From Lineus longissimus (lineage: Eukaryota > Nemertea > Pilidiophora > Heteronemertea > Lineidae): 64,000 bases of DNA. Position 1 is the first letter of the stretch. Every line of letters begins with the position of its first letter. Shown here piece after piece: positions 12,320-23,557 of the stretch. The notes beneath the pieces were generated by a model. It was not told where the DNA came from, did not search any database, and was given only the letters and a program-made list of their open reading frames with translations. The position numbers and the translations under genes were made by a program. The stretch spans positions 11,906,001-11,970,000 of the forward strand of contig NC_088312.1 in assembly GCF_910592395.1 (NCBI RefSeq). The letters are read 5' to 3'.

Positions 12320-12533
12320 CTCTAGATTCACTGATATAAGGCCAGTTCTGGACATTCAATACGCTAGACATATCTGGCACATGGCTATTGGATGCTATTC
12401 AATTGTACAGTATCGAAAGACAATGCGTTGGAGACACCCGTTTTTCCAATGGTACATAATGTCATGTTTTAGCGTGGCCATTGTTTCAGTTTTCAGTAAT
12501 AAGTCAACAGGTCTTAGATAGGTGAAACATGAG
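12320..12533. repeat. TA-flanked MITE, CTCTAG family, copy 4
   Basis: Left CTCTAGATTCACTGATATAAG, right CTTAGATAGGTGAAACATGAG, inverted. The interior (AATGTCATG..., GTTTCAGTTTT...) resembles copies 1 and 3. Confidence 0.65.
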
Positions 12534-12828
12534 TCTTCACTAACATTATCATTGACCTTCTTCGACCTTAACTCATTAAAAAGGCCATTGAACAAGACCT
12601 GCTGCAAACAATTTTTTGCTTTGATACCTACTTGTGTTTGTTTTTAACATTAGCTCTGAACTGAAAGTGCGATGGAAATGCTATTTTTTCTTTTAACCTT
12701 TTTAAACAGGGTGTATAGTCAACTCAAAGAGCATGGTACCTAAATGGCACAATCAAAGTCATATTCTAATTGTGCAAGAAACTTGGGGGTCTGATGACAT
12801 TCATATCATGTGATGATAGTTTGGTTTG

Positions 12829-13030
12829 ACCTTAGATACGACAGATCAACCTAACCACTAATGACATTAGCATCACGATAGTTCTCTACAGTTCTTCTCT
12901 AGCTGGGATTAGCTTGACTAAGATATGATAGATCTTCCTAACCACTAATGCTATTAGCATCATGATAGCTTATAGTTCTCATTTAGCTATAGGTATTGAC
13001 CTTAGATATTATTGATTTTCCTAACCCCGG
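12829..13030. repeat. ~90-bp tandem duplication, about 2.3 units
   Basis: ACCTAACCACTAATGACATTAGCATCACGATAG-like segments recur at about 12850, 12940 and, truncated, 13018. Units start near TTAGATA or TAAGATA. Confidence 0.55.
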
Positions 13031-14280
13031 AATAGCCTTACCTGTTTACAACTTTATTGCTATGTCGTGTATGTACTGATATTTTGGTCCAGAGCATCAG
13101 GACTGAAATTGCCTACAGATGATATTATCATGCAATGTACTTTGATATGCATGACATCCTTAACCCTTTCCGTGTGGAAATTCCAAAATTCCATCCAGTT
13201 TATTTTGCAGAATTAAAGTACGCTCTCATAGTGCATCGTGCAATGCATTACAGTGCTATTCACAAGTAAGCTACCTGGATGAGTCATCGCAAACCAACGA
13301 GTTCATTTCCTCCCCTTTAAGAATAGCATGCAGCAGTTTTTGCAAATTTTTGAAGATTTTGATCTATTTTATACCTAGCCTAGTCTATGGTATTGACTTC
13401 ACCTCAGATGACCTTGACCTCACTCCAAGTGACCATTACGCAAGACGAATTCAAGATCTGAAATGACAAGATAATACAATTCATCCAAATTAAATTATCA
13501 TGTACATGGAAATGCCAACCTTGGCGGGGAAAATGGCAACACCAGATTATCAGTTGAACTTTTATAATTAATATTGTTACCTTTTGTAATTGCAAATGCT
13601 ACATTGATCAGTGTGGTACGTCCGTCTGATTAAAGAAAAAATCAATCGTCGCAATCACTTTTTGCTATTTTTGCAGTCTTAGTGGGTGTGACTGAAACGC
13701 TCTGTATCACTTGCTGTAACCTAAATACTGACGTTCCAAAGGTTGTAGTGTAAAACCATAGTTATTTCTTCCACGTATTGAATATTTCCTCAAAGGCTTA
13801 TGGATTTTCTCTATTAACCTACTATTGAATTATTTGTATTTTGTGTGTGTAGGAATAATCGTGTGCAGTTGGCGTAGATAAACTACTGAGGCAACACCCA
13901 TTTTTACGATGCGACAAAGTGTTGTGTGGGTAGTGCAGGGGTGTACGTCGATTCGAAACCGATTTGTTAAATCTGCCGGTGTGTGTCAATTTCATAACAA
14001 CGCAATTATGTCAGTGGCGTACCTGGAGTTCACCCTTGGAGGATGAATATCTATTTCTTGGATATCCGTAGCAGGATTAATAAAGTTTTGTTCAAATTCT
14101 GTGAATAAGTCGGCGATATTGAATTTCTCATACTGGAATCACCAAAATATCGATTATTCGTAACTGTGAAATTACTCTGGGTCTTAATATCGTGGAGATT
14201 ATCTAAACTATCAAAAGATGGGCAAGATTACATTGCTGTAGAAATGCTGTTGGTACACCTAAATTGTCGTGGATTTACCT
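13031..14280. other. intron 1: nothing recognised
   Basis: AT-rich, no features supported. Confidence 0.4.
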
Positions 14281-14450
14281 CAGTTGGAATTACTCAAACT
14301 GAAATTGCCAAAACCGAAATCACCAAACTGGCATTTCACAAACTGAGACACCAAACTGGAAGTACTCAATTTGAAATAGCCAAACTGAAATCATCGAATT
14401 TGAACTTGAATTCCTTGAACTGGAGTCACTCAAAACCCCAAAACTGAAAT
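14281..14450 (+). repeat. degenerate ~15-bp tandem array
   Basis: Variants of AAACTGAAATCACCA are repeated about ten times. The repeats keep one frame open over 93 codons; I regard that as a by-product of the period being divisible by three. Confidence 0.55.
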
Positions 14451-14454
14451 CACC

Positions 14455-15218
14455 TAGTGTCTATAATCTCATGCTGAAAGTGCCCCTGATATATCGTAGT
14501 GGAAGCCATGCTGATTTTACCCAACAAACTATTTCAGAGTTTTTCTGAGATTACTCAAATTGAGATTTACTATAAAAATAGCACAACCTTCAGGAATACA
14601 AAACCGTAATTACCTATAGCTATCAAATTTTGATCGACAGATTCCAGATTTCTATGCAGATGAGCTCAAAATTCTGAATTCATGCAGGAGCATGTGAAAT
14701 CTCTTGCGATCGTTAAAAGGGTCGCTGTCTTACGACTGCTTCGGCTAAGGAATCGTTATGACCTTGCCATGAAGAACGATGATATACTCTACCACCTCCG
14801 TTATAGGAACTTAGGTCAAGGTGAATTGTAAGTTGAATTAGGTCAAGGTCAAATTCAAACTGACCCAGTGTCATGTAATTTATTTTGTACCAGAAGTTTA
14901 TGGTTTTTCACCTCTACGCACTTAATATGTTGTGCATTTGTTGTGTTGAACAACTGTTTGTTGCCATTTGGGAATGATGTGACACATCTTCGGCTATCAA
15001 AACCTACTCATGTACACTCACTATCTCTCATGGATGAGGTCTTTCTGATGCCAAGGAAGGGGCACCTGGTACATGAAATTTGACTTTTTGTCTGGATGTA
15101 AAGTGACTTGCCTAATATGCAGGGGTGAAAATTGGAGTTGTTTTCCCTGATTGGAGTTCGTAACCATATCTTGCATCTACGAACATGGACATTATGCCGT
15201 TGATGAAAGAATGTATTA
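14455..15218. other. intron 1: nothing recognised
   Basis: No features supported. Two AGGTCAAGGTGAATT/AGGTCAAGGTCAAATT segments near 14815 and 14840 look like a small duplication. Confidence 0.4.
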
Positions 15219-15274
15219 TTAGCTCAGCTGAAAAGCTGAGCTATTCATATGAGTAAATGGTTGAATGAGTGTCC

Positions 15275-15325
<51 letters not shown>

Positions 15326-15674
15326 CGTTAAACAGGCACGTTTCAAAACTATGGCGGATAGGCGATAGATTTTCCCTCTGAGGCGTTGAGACCCTTCAGG
15401 ACTCCTGAATAGACCAAATGTGGGTCCGGCAGGATGAGCGGTTTGGCCACTAGGTGGCACCAAGCGAAATTTTCCAAAAACTTTTCCAGCAGCTGATTTC
15501 TCAGTTGGGGATCATGAATCAAATCTAATTTTATAGAGCAAAGCTTTCTCTTTCATTATCAATAGGCGTAGTTCATGAATTTCTCACCAGGTGGTGTTAC
15601 TGGCGCAATTTAGTGAGCACCCCCCAAGAAGAGCATTTTAAATTTCGCGCGAGTTATCCCACGTCCAATCACAC

Positions 15675-16503
15675 ATGCAGCGAACGTCACGTCTCGAGTC
15701 TGCGCAGTTCAGACGTAAGGAGACCATGCTATGGAATAGATCGCGTTCTGTCAATTCAGAGGTAAGTTCTCATTAAATTCACAATTTCATAGGCGATAAT
15801 ATTTGGCTGCTTGTGTTATTGCATGTTGATGACATTAGGGAAGGCTTGGATTGTTTAATTGGATGTGATTAATTTGAAATAGTTCGTCGACGATCGTTGA
15901 AAAACGATCTGCGAAATGCAGCTTGGTTGGTCTGAGAAACGATGTCAAAGTCCGGCTTTAAATCATGGATTTCTCAACAAATAACTCTTGTCACATAGCA
16001 GAACTAATGTGAATAAACAAGACAATAATAAACATCGTTCTGATATCATCGGGTAAGGTTGCCAGTGTACATAAACAGTGTAATTGAGGATCGACGCCAG
16101 CGATTTGAAATGTCAACAAACAGTAAATGCGATATGATACACACTGACACTTGCACACTGTACATAGCACAATGCTTCAAACGGGGCCGATTCATCACTC
16201 TTATCACAATGTATTCCCAATCATATCAATGAACTTCCTTGATCATTCGGCCCTAGCGCCTTATCAGTTGTTGTTGGCCTTGTATTTGATATAAAACTTG
16301 GCTAGCTTACCTATTCTATCAAAATTAAAATGTTATCTCCTCATCATGTTTTGCAGGACAGGAATGATCTGCAGCTGCATTTGAACATATTTGGTGACTA
16401 CATCTCAAAGATGACCAAGAGAGAGGATCGAGCTATGACTTTGCACATCCCATCGACTTCGGTGTTCACCAGTGCAATCATCAGAAGAGCCAGGCAATTC
16501 TAG
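15675..16503 (+). CDS. candidate two-exon small gene, 77 aa, unknown function
   Basis: Exon 1 runs from ATG 15675 to 15761, with donor GAG|GTAAGT. Exon 2 runs from 16357 to 16503, after acceptor TTTTGCAG. The phase-0 join gives one open frame of 29+48 codons ending TAG; a second in-frame ATG is at 15726. The peptide includes SKMTKREDRAMTLHIP and ends IIRRARQF. It is basic, with no signal peptide or membrane segment. I do not recognise it. Upstream, 15640-15700 is CG-rich with a CCAAT box and ACGTCACG (CRE-like). AATAAA follows at 16548-16553, so the unit has promoter-like, splice and polyadenylation signals. It lies within Helentron-like ends and directly beside a Harbinger insertion, so it may be a captured gene fragment rather than a host gene. 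Confidence 0.4.
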
Positions 16504-16909
16504 TATTCAAGTATTTCATTTTGTAATACTTACCTCAAAATTTACTAAATAAAGAAAACCGCATGTGGCAGTTGGTTAAAAAAATCAAGTCTATCTGTTT
16601 AAAGTTTTTACTTGCTATCATTATTATCAACATTTCAATGGTGGCATTCTGCTAAGGTTTGTTAAGAGTTTCACTTGACTTAAGCAGGGTGTACACTAGT
16701 AAAATATTAGCAACATTTTACCAACATTTTACCAACATTTTACCAACATTTTACCAACATTTTTACAACAATTTTGCAACAAGCCCTTCAAGGCCCTGTG
16801 TTCACTAGCAACAAAATTGCAACAAATTAGCAACATTTTTACAACATGTTGGTAAATTGTTGCAAACTTTTTAGTGGGAACAAAGGGAAATAGGTATTTT
16901 GGAGGGAAA

Positions 16910-17038
16910 ATGGATGATTCCAAGGAGAGAAGATGTGTTTTGAGTGCTTCTGCAGCAATTTTAGCTGTCATTGTTGAGAGACGGAAGAGGCGGCGAAATA
17001 ACCAAAGAGAATATGGACCAGGCCCTGGATCAAAATGA
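16910..17038 (+). pseudogene. Harbinger transposase-like N-terminal fragment, 42 codons
   Basis: From ATG 16910: MDDSKERRCVLSASAAILAV, then an Arg/Lys-rich stretch ERRKRRRNNQREY, ending in a stop at 17036. A short hydrophobic start followed by a basic Arg-rich run before the nuclease domain is typical of HARBI1/Harbinger nucleases. The catalytic DDE part is absent. Its place inside a TTA-flanked Harbinger-like element supports the call; sequence similarity alone would be weak. Confidence 0.5.
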
Positions 17039-17071
17039 GGGTGGATGATGGGGCAGACCACTGCCTGTTAA

Positions 17072-17668
17072 GGCCGCGTATCCATAGGGTATGCCCTTGT
17101 GTAGTGTGGCGTTATGGCGTAACAGCCTTGTGACCTGGCACTATGCCCCGAGTCTCCATTGGATATTCCTTTTTGGTCATGTAGGCCTTTGTAGTCCTCA
17201 TTTCGCAGCGGTCAATCGCGTTTATCCGCACGCTGTCATTATTTCAGAAGACAATTTCTTATGAATATTGAAAATGAAAATACAAGTAACTTGTATTTTC
17301 ACTTGCAACATCAAATTGACATGTACATGTATATAAAACCTGACTTTTAAGCAACAAATTACAGGTTCGTGCTTGTTATGATAATCATCAGTTTCGGGAT
17401 CCCAGAGTAGTTCCCGTTGATGAACCTCTTGAATTAATTTCGCCTCAGACATTGCTTCCGTGTTGTTCACTCGCAAAAGAATGGACATGTTCAATCCCAA
17501 TATGGGCCTATATTCCCAATCCACAGTGCATATATGCCCGCAATGTGACACGGCATAACCTATGGGAACGATCAATAACACCAACGAAGGTTCATTGTCC
17601 GTGTGGCGCGCCAGGCGGTAAAAAGGGAATGTTGTGCAGGGCACGGAACAGCCTATGGATACGCAGCC
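17072..17668. mobile_element. second Harbinger-like element nested in the first
   Basis: Ends GGCCGCGTATCCATAGGG and CCTATGGATACGCAGCC are inverted with few mismatches and flanked by TAA (17069-17071, 17669-17671). It interrupts the 16683-18016 element and so is the younger insertion. It contains a MADF-like coding fragment on the minus strand. Confidence 0.7.
17363..17452 (-). pseudogene. MADF/Myb-SANT-like DNA-binding fragment of a Harbinger element
   Basis: On the minus strand from ATG 17452 the frame reads MSEAKLIQEVHQRELLWDP, then DDYHNK. L-I-x-x-V-x-x-x-x-x-L-W-D followed by D-Y-x-N-K is the opening helix signature of MADF domains, which serve as the second (Myb-like) protein of many PIF/Harbinger transposons. 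Only about 30 residues remain; the next bases (CCTGTAAT in the coding sense) could be a splice donor or simply decay. The fragment lies entirely within the nested element. Confidence 0.6.
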
Positions 17669-18049
17669 TAAAGGAGTTGCGGCTGACTGACAAGCCGTCA
17701 CACAAAAACTTCTAGAAAAGGTTTCATCACCCTACGAAGCAAGACACTCACTTGAGAGTTGCTATACCTGCTTCTTGTTCAAGTCACATGAACTCCGGTA
17801 GATCACATGACGCAAATCCTATTTCTGATTGGCTGAAGAGTTTGCAACATTTTTACAACATGCAACAAAGAATTGCATTGCATTTAATTTGCAACAATTT
17901 TACAACATGTTGTAAGACGCGTTTTGCTCTGTACACACTACGCAACATTTTTGCAACATTTGTTGCAACTGGAAATGTAAAAATGTTGCTAATATTTTAC
18001 TAGTGTACACAGGCCTTTAGGCAATAATAGAGTTGGGTAGAGCATTTTG

Positions 18050-18590
18050 TTAATGTTACCCTTTTAGTTAGGGAAACTGGTGCCTTCTGCATTAGGTGGA
18101 CCCCACTTACTCATCTGTCAGACCGGCCTCACACGTCGGCAGTAGAGTTTAAGGTCCAGTCTGCGAGATTTACCCATTTCTACCCAGCCAAAAGCGGGTG
18201 ATTGGGCTAGTCTCTCCATGTGATTCAATTCGCATGGATTCTTGTGTCCCGGTGCTGAAAGGATCCCTCCACAAGGGCAGACTACATCCGGTGGCACTGA
18301 AGTATGGAAGAAAGACAGAAGACGACCAATTTGCGAAAAGGATCATCATCATCATCATCATGGTAACAGCTGAGGATGAATCATGTTGCTGTGTGTAGAA
18401 TTGATGGTCCAATATAGGTTAGGTTATCTGTTTGCGCACACATTGCAAGGGTGGAGCTTGCTTGAAGTAGATTGCGCCAGTCTACCGTAATTCACTGTTA
18501 CACATCCAGAAGCTAATATCCTTAGGCTTTGAGTCCTTAGTTTAGTAGAGTTTGACGAGTAATGTAATATATACGAACAACGCAGCAACA
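18050..18590. other. right part of the composite region
   Basis: No coding signal. Contains a (CAT)n run at about 18342-18361. Confidence 0.4.
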
Positions 18591-18875
18591 ACTCAGCTGA
18601 GCGCCAGGCCCTTGGGCCTCTTGTTCATGATTCTGATGATGAAGGTGGTTACTGCTGCATCATAACATTATGGATAGTGGGTCACGAAATGTGTAAATTT
18701 GATTTCTTCATCTCACACGGCCCATTAAAGTGATTGAGTTGCACGATCTAATTGCGAATAACTTTTCTTGAGAAATTTCTCGATAACCATATGTTTACTG
18801 AAGTTCAATTACAGACTTGAAAAGGTGATCTTTTATCCAGTTGTTGCTCAGTACTACTTACATAATTGCAGCATA

Positions 18876-19101
18876 GGGGCAGCGGTAGCGCAGTGGAAGA
18901 GAGTCGGCCTCATGATCAGGAGGTCGTGGGTTCGACTCCCGGCCGAGTCACTGCTTAGTTCCCCAACTGGTCGAGTTCAAGTTAGCACCTTCTGGTTGCT
19001 CCATGAAACCCCTGTTTGATTTCTGTGGAGACTGGGTTAATAATATGATATCCCAAAGCGCTTTGAGCGAGAACTATAGTGTCACGGAATTGCACTATAT
19101 A

Positions 19102-19144
<43 letters not shown>
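18876..19144 (+). mobile_element. tRNA-derived SINE, full length with (ATT)n tail
   Basis: The tRNA-like head has box A GCGGTAGCGCAGTGG and box B GGGTTCGACTCCC. The body includes AAGCGCTTTGAGCG and TGCACTATATAAAAGACTCA. It ends in about 11 copies of ATT (19110-19143). It is the best preserved SINE in the window. Confidence 0.75.
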
Positions 19145-19324
19145 GATGGTTTCAGCCATCAAAAGTGCAAGGGAACCATGTGAGGTAATGCAGCCTAGCT
19201 GGAACATATTCAAAGAATTCTGGTCCTTGTTTCTGTAGCTTTTTAAAGTGACAGAATGAGTTGCTGTCTTGGCCCGTAGCTTCCCAGTAAATGTGGAGGG
19301 GCTGCCTCCCAATTGGCTATCACC

Positions 19325-19431
19325 AACTCTTGGATCTAGCTTTGGTCTGAGCCCTCACCTAAGACTTATCTGGCATGGTTGGCCCTGGGGATCCAGCTTT
19401 GGTCTGACCCCTCACCTTAGACTTATCTGGA
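19325..19431. repeat. ~60-bp tandem duplication
   Basis: TAGCTTTGGTCTGAGCCCTC and CAGCTTTGGTCTGACCCCTC each lead into ACTTATCTGG; two near-identical units. Confidence 0.55.
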
Positions 19432-19688
19432 GATGCCATGACAGAGCATACTTGGGGAGTTTCTTGAAAATAGCTAGATCTAGCTGTGCTGACATGTGTA
19501 AAAAATGTGTGATATCTCGCTACATCTTACCGACTGTCAAATGGTGTGACATCAATTGACAGAGAAAATGAGGCATTCATCGTTGAAATCAACAGATGTG
19601 CACTTTTTGTGCAAACTTACTAAGTAAAGAGAGAGTGCAGTCAGGATCCCAGATATGGTGTTGAATCGGAGGGTGCCCAGGCAAAATA

Positions 19689-19897
19689 CAGTCCAAATCA
19701 CAATTGACGTCCATCCAGCTTCGCGTCAGTGATGCGCGACGTACACGCGTGTTGCGCGCCAATGATGCACCACTGATGCAGTTATCTCTCTGTTTTGCGT
19801 AATTTATGTGTGACCTATGCACAACTTACGTGCAGCCTACGCATTGGGTAGCTTGCCAATGACACAATTTACGGGAAGTCAATTGTGATTTGGACTG
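19689..19897. repeat. TA-flanked MITE, CAGTCCAAATCAC family, copy 1
   Basis: Ends CAGTCCAAATCACAATTGAC and CAATTGTGATTTGGACTG are inverted with TA at both flanks. Relatives: 20967 (truncated), 26440-26506 (right end only) and 51510. Confidence 0.7.
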
Positions 19898-20966
19898 TAG
19901 CTCGTTTTGGCCACAACTTGCTATTCGGTGATCCTTGCCTTATTGCTGGTGTTCTTGGACCTAAAAATATATTTTCTTCAATTTCAACCCACATGTGCCA
20001 TGTTCATTGGAGTTCCATGTGTCACTTTATACAAAGTAATTTTATCGCAAAAGCGTTGAGACAGTTACTTTACAGAGGTTTAATACTGTAAAAAGAAATG
20101 TCTTTGTCATGGCTTTAGTAAAAAAGTCTTCCTCTGTTCCATGGTGTCTGCTTTCATCATCTTCAATTAGGAGCGTTTTTCTCAGTCGGCACGTCTCGCT
20201 TTCTGTGATAAACAAGATTATTATCAATGGAGTCTGGTTGATACGCGTACATTTTCTTGAAAAGAAGTATTTTATCCTTAAAATCAAGGTGAAAAAGGTT
20301 ACATTTGCTCAGAATTGAGTGATTTTATTTCTGTTTTTATATCCAAGATGAGAACAAATTTGTGACACCAATTTATGTTTGATACTGAAATGGTTCTGAC
20401 ACCTTTTTCAGAGTTTCTGAAAGTCTTTGAGGGTTTTTTGGTCTCTGAGACGAAGACAGTTGTAAACAGTTGCAGAAAATAAGAAATTTTAAATCATACT
20501 TTTTCTTCAAAAGTTTCCTAAAGGCTTACTGTAAACCGCTATTTATTTCATGCCTCTATTTTGCAATTGGCTAATTCAGGCAAATCTGTGAATTTCGAAG
20601 TACTGTTTACCCCGTGGACACCCTGTCACGATCTTGAAGGTCACTTGTAGAAAACAAGGCATCTCGAGAGGTTCTTGATAGCTTTGGGGATTCCTGCTGA
20701 CTAATTACATAAAAGGATTTGGACAACTGGGAATTGGACCAATCAGTGTGTGATGTTATCTGCCAATGTCAAGTAGAACCATGAAGGTCACACGCAGAAT
20801 GCTTCTCTCAGCCAACGCACTAAACATAATGATCAATGTCATCTCCTGAATATGTAGCCTTGGTCCTCCATGGTAAATTCTCAATTCACACTAGTACAAT
20901 CAATCACCATCTGTTTCTCCTATGGTGTTTACAATGGAGTGGTTGAGAATATTGCAGTAAGATTTA
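19898..20966. other. intron 1: nothing recognised
   Basis: AT-rich; no gene, no clear element ends. Confidence 0.4.
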
Positions 20967-21072
20967 CAGTCCAAGTCACAAGTGACATCCCTTCTGTTTC
21001 ACATCAGTTATGCACTTATCACTCTATGTGCGTATATTATGCATGACCTATTTGCTGGGTAGTACGTCAGTC
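20967..21072. repeat. TA-type MITE, CAGTCCAAATCAC family, truncated copy 2
   Basis: Starts CAGTCCAAGTCACAAGTGAC and resembles copy 1 to about GGGTAGTACGTCAG; the right end is lost. Confidence 0.55.
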
Positions 21073-21365
21073 GTGCACCGTATGATCATCAGTGTTAATC
21101 ATGCTAGGGATTTTGGTCAGTCAGGACGACATAATCCCTGATGGTCTCATGGCGAGATCCCTATTGTCAGTTACACATATTGTCCAAATCTTGATCTACT
21201 GGAACTAATTAATCAGAGGCATAATTTGCATTGTTAGCGATTCAGGGTGCAAAAGCTTGGATGCACATTGCACATGTCAGCCTGACAGCCATGGATCATG
21301 TGAAACCTGAGGGATTTGGTCACTCAAGAGGACCTAATCTCTGATGATCACCATTGAGATCATTT

Positions 21366-21552
21366 GTGACCCGTTCCAGCAAAACCAGTCGCATGTTGCT
21401 CTGAGCTTGGCAGGTCGAAACAGACTGTTTGTTCATTTCACTATTGTCTGCCTTTTGTGAAATCTGACGACATCAATTTCCTCTATTATCTCCTGGTGTC
21501 ATCTAACTCATCTTATGTGCGACATGCGACTAGTTTTGCTAGAACAGGTCAC
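21366..21552. repeat. MITE with ~31-bp inverted ends (GTGACC...CAGCAAAACC family)
   Basis: Left GTGACCCGTTCCAGCAAAAC and right GTTTTGCTAGAACAGGTCAC are inverted with few mismatches; ATTT flanks both ends. A reverse-oriented partial copy lies at 44301-44395 and an end fragment at 46836-46872. Confidence 0.65.
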
Positions 21553-23037
21553 ATTTGGTACACAAGACAGTGTTAATATTCGAGTTACACATACAGCCAG
21601 GTCATGAATATGTATTTGCATGGACTTATTAAGACACATAATCAGTATCGTGTGTAGAAGATGGATCATGGCATCAGAAATACATCAGAAATAGTGAGAA
21701 TCGATGTGCAAATATAGTGTACACCAACTACCATGTTATATTGAAATGTCGTAATATTAGTTTTAAAGTGAATGAACCAGGCATATTGGCAGGTATAGCT
21801 TTGAGCTACAAGGTCCATCAAGGTTCTGTGTCTGATTGTTAACTCATACACCACTGCATATGCAACTGCATCCACATCTCGTCTCTGTTCGAGGTGATGG
21901 TATCTGTAGCAGACTCACTGGATTAGAATAGATATATCGATGATTGGTTTTGTGTTCAATAACATGTCATCTGTCATCAGTACACCTTGTAATGTGAAAA
22001 TGTCAGATTTGTTTGAAAGTGTTTGTCATAGAGGCGACTGTTGTCTGGATATCAATTGTTGTTTTGTCACAGACTTTTTCCTGGCTTGGACCTATCGGCG
22101 TTTATCGTGTTTTTCAATGTGGTTGTTTGATACCTCGGAAAGTCATGTTTCCAGATTTCATGTTTTTCAAATGCACTTTATAGATTTTTTGTGTTATCTG
22201 GGAGCATTGGTTCAACATGCATGTTTAAACAAATCATTATTGATTGTTGCACGACTTCTGAATCGTTCCCATTGGCAGTTAGTTAATCTTGATGGCACTA
22301 ATACTAAGGGTGGCGGATCCAGAAATTTGGAAAGAATGTAGGTGAACCTGGAGGGCCCCCAATAATGTGATCTTGGAAATGAGTGAAAGTTTGGGGTTCT
22401 TCCCGTAAAAATTGGAAGTGTTGGTGCCAAATAGGCATTGTTTGGGCATCTGAGGGCTAACAATAGCCATTGGCTTCTTGGAGAGAGGCACCCTGAAAAA
22501 GCATTCCCCTCTGATGAAAAGCAGAAATTATTTGGTAAACAGTGGACTTTCAGCACTTAAGATGTCAATAGCCTGATGGCCTTTCTCAGGAAGTTTGGCT
22601 ACCAGGCATCGGCGAGGATCTTTTGGATGATTCTCGTCAAGATTAGAGGATTGCTTCGGTGTTTGGCCAAAATTGGTTATTGGAATGGGGCCTTTTTTAT
22701 AAATGGACATTCAGACAGGCGCCTCCTTTCCTCGCCCGTCTGCCATACTCCTGCCAACCAATTCCATCACCTGCACAACCGTCATGCCCTATCATGTCGT
22801 CCACCTCATAAATCACCCGCCAGAAATATCCAGACCCATTTGCATCGGGAAAAATCTTACCGTCTGAGTGATTTGTTTCTCGTTAGTGAAGTAATTATCG
22901 CTAATGAGTCAATTGATCTGCTATCCAATGGGATATCAGCTTCTGGGCTTGTTGGCCTGACGCCCATCACTGCCTGAGTAAAATACGAAAGCTTTTGACT
23001 ATGGATGGGAACAGGTGGAATGAAACCGGCTGTTGTA
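21553..23037. other. intron 1: nothing recognised
   Basis: Frames of up to about 130 codons at 21940-22341 and 22576-22977 resemble no family I know and lack splice context. Confidence 0.4.
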
Positions 23038-23340
23038 GGAGCGCAAATAATGGTTCAAACACCGGGCTCATAACCATGAGGTCATGGGTTCGATTTCTAT
23101 TAGGACATAAGCATCTGGGCTCGTCCGCCGAGCGCCAACTGTCGCTTGGGTAAAATGCCAAACGTTACAGGCCAAAAGAGTACAGTTTGAATCAGAGGTT
23201 TCCTGGTAGGAGATAGGGGTATAAAAGGGCAGGGATGTAATGGCTGGGGGGTATTCTTCCTCCAAGGTTGGATGAGCATCACATTGTATCTGCATGCCAC
23301 TATGGTTTGGCACCAATTGGGTTGATTGGCCTGGCCTATT
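23038..23340 (+). mobile_element. tRNA-derived SINE remnant
   Basis: tRNA-like head with CATGAGGTCATGGGTTCGAT, followed by a body with GTATTCTTCCTCCAAGGTT and GCACCAATTGGGTTGATTGG. The same body recurs at about 30015-30100 and, worn, near 42290. Confidence 0.5.
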
Positions 23341-23384
23341 GCCCTATTATGATTCAGAACATGGCAATCTCCTGCTGTGCAAGT

Positions 23385-23557
23385 ACTGTGGAAACTTAGC
23401 AGACACTTCCCTTTAAGGTCACCCTCCTTCAAGGACACTGCATTTCATCCCAATATGGTCATTTCTATTAGAATTGACATCTATAATCGGGACACCTGTC
23501 AATTAAGGACAGCATTTGTCAGTCCCCAGGACTCCTGAATTTAGAGGTTCTCCTGTG
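23385..23557. repeat. TA-type MITE, TTAAGGACA family
   Basis: Left CTGTGGAAACTTAGCAGACA, right TTTAGAGGTTCTCCTG, with internal CAATTAAGGACAGCATTTGT. Confidence 0.55.

Larger units (their letters stand above)
16683..18016. mobile_element. PIF/Harbinger-type DNA transposon, non-autonomous, interrupted
   Basis: Terminal inverted repeats share GTGTACACTAGTAAAATAT and continue to a perfect match of about 31 bp. They are flanked by a 3-bp duplication TTA (16680-16682 and 18017-18019), the size usual for PIF/Harbinger. Subterminal arrays of CAACATTTTAC occur on both sides, opposite in orientation. It retains the start of a transposase-like frame (16910-17038) and is split by a second element (17072-17668). 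Confidence 0.75.
15219..18624. mobile_element. composite Helentron/Helitron-like element (inferred)
   Basis: The left end is a perfect hairpin TAGCTCAGCT-GAAA-AGCTGAGCTA (15220-15243), followed within 30 bp by a (CTGT)n run at about 15273-15325. The right end has CTCAGCTGAG, then a second palindrome AGGCCC-TT-GGGCCT and CTTGTT (18598-18624). A terminal hairpin pair plus an internal microsatellite is typical of non-autonomous Helentron-type rolling-circle elements. No Rep/helicase is present, so the class is inferred from ends only. Inside are a small two-exon transcription unit (15675-16503) and two nested Harbinger elements (16683-18016). The two ends could belong to different copies. Confidence 0.4.

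Noticed and set aside
17222-17701. Whole 159-codon minus-strand ORF as a protein
   Set aside because: Only residues from the Met at 17452 onward resemble a MADF domain; the preceding part crosses the nested element's boundary and the later part is AT-rich intron-like sequence.
18876-18950. Possible functional tRNA gene
   Set aside because: Box A and B are present, but no proper acceptor-stem pairing is seen and it continues into a SINE body with an ATT tail.
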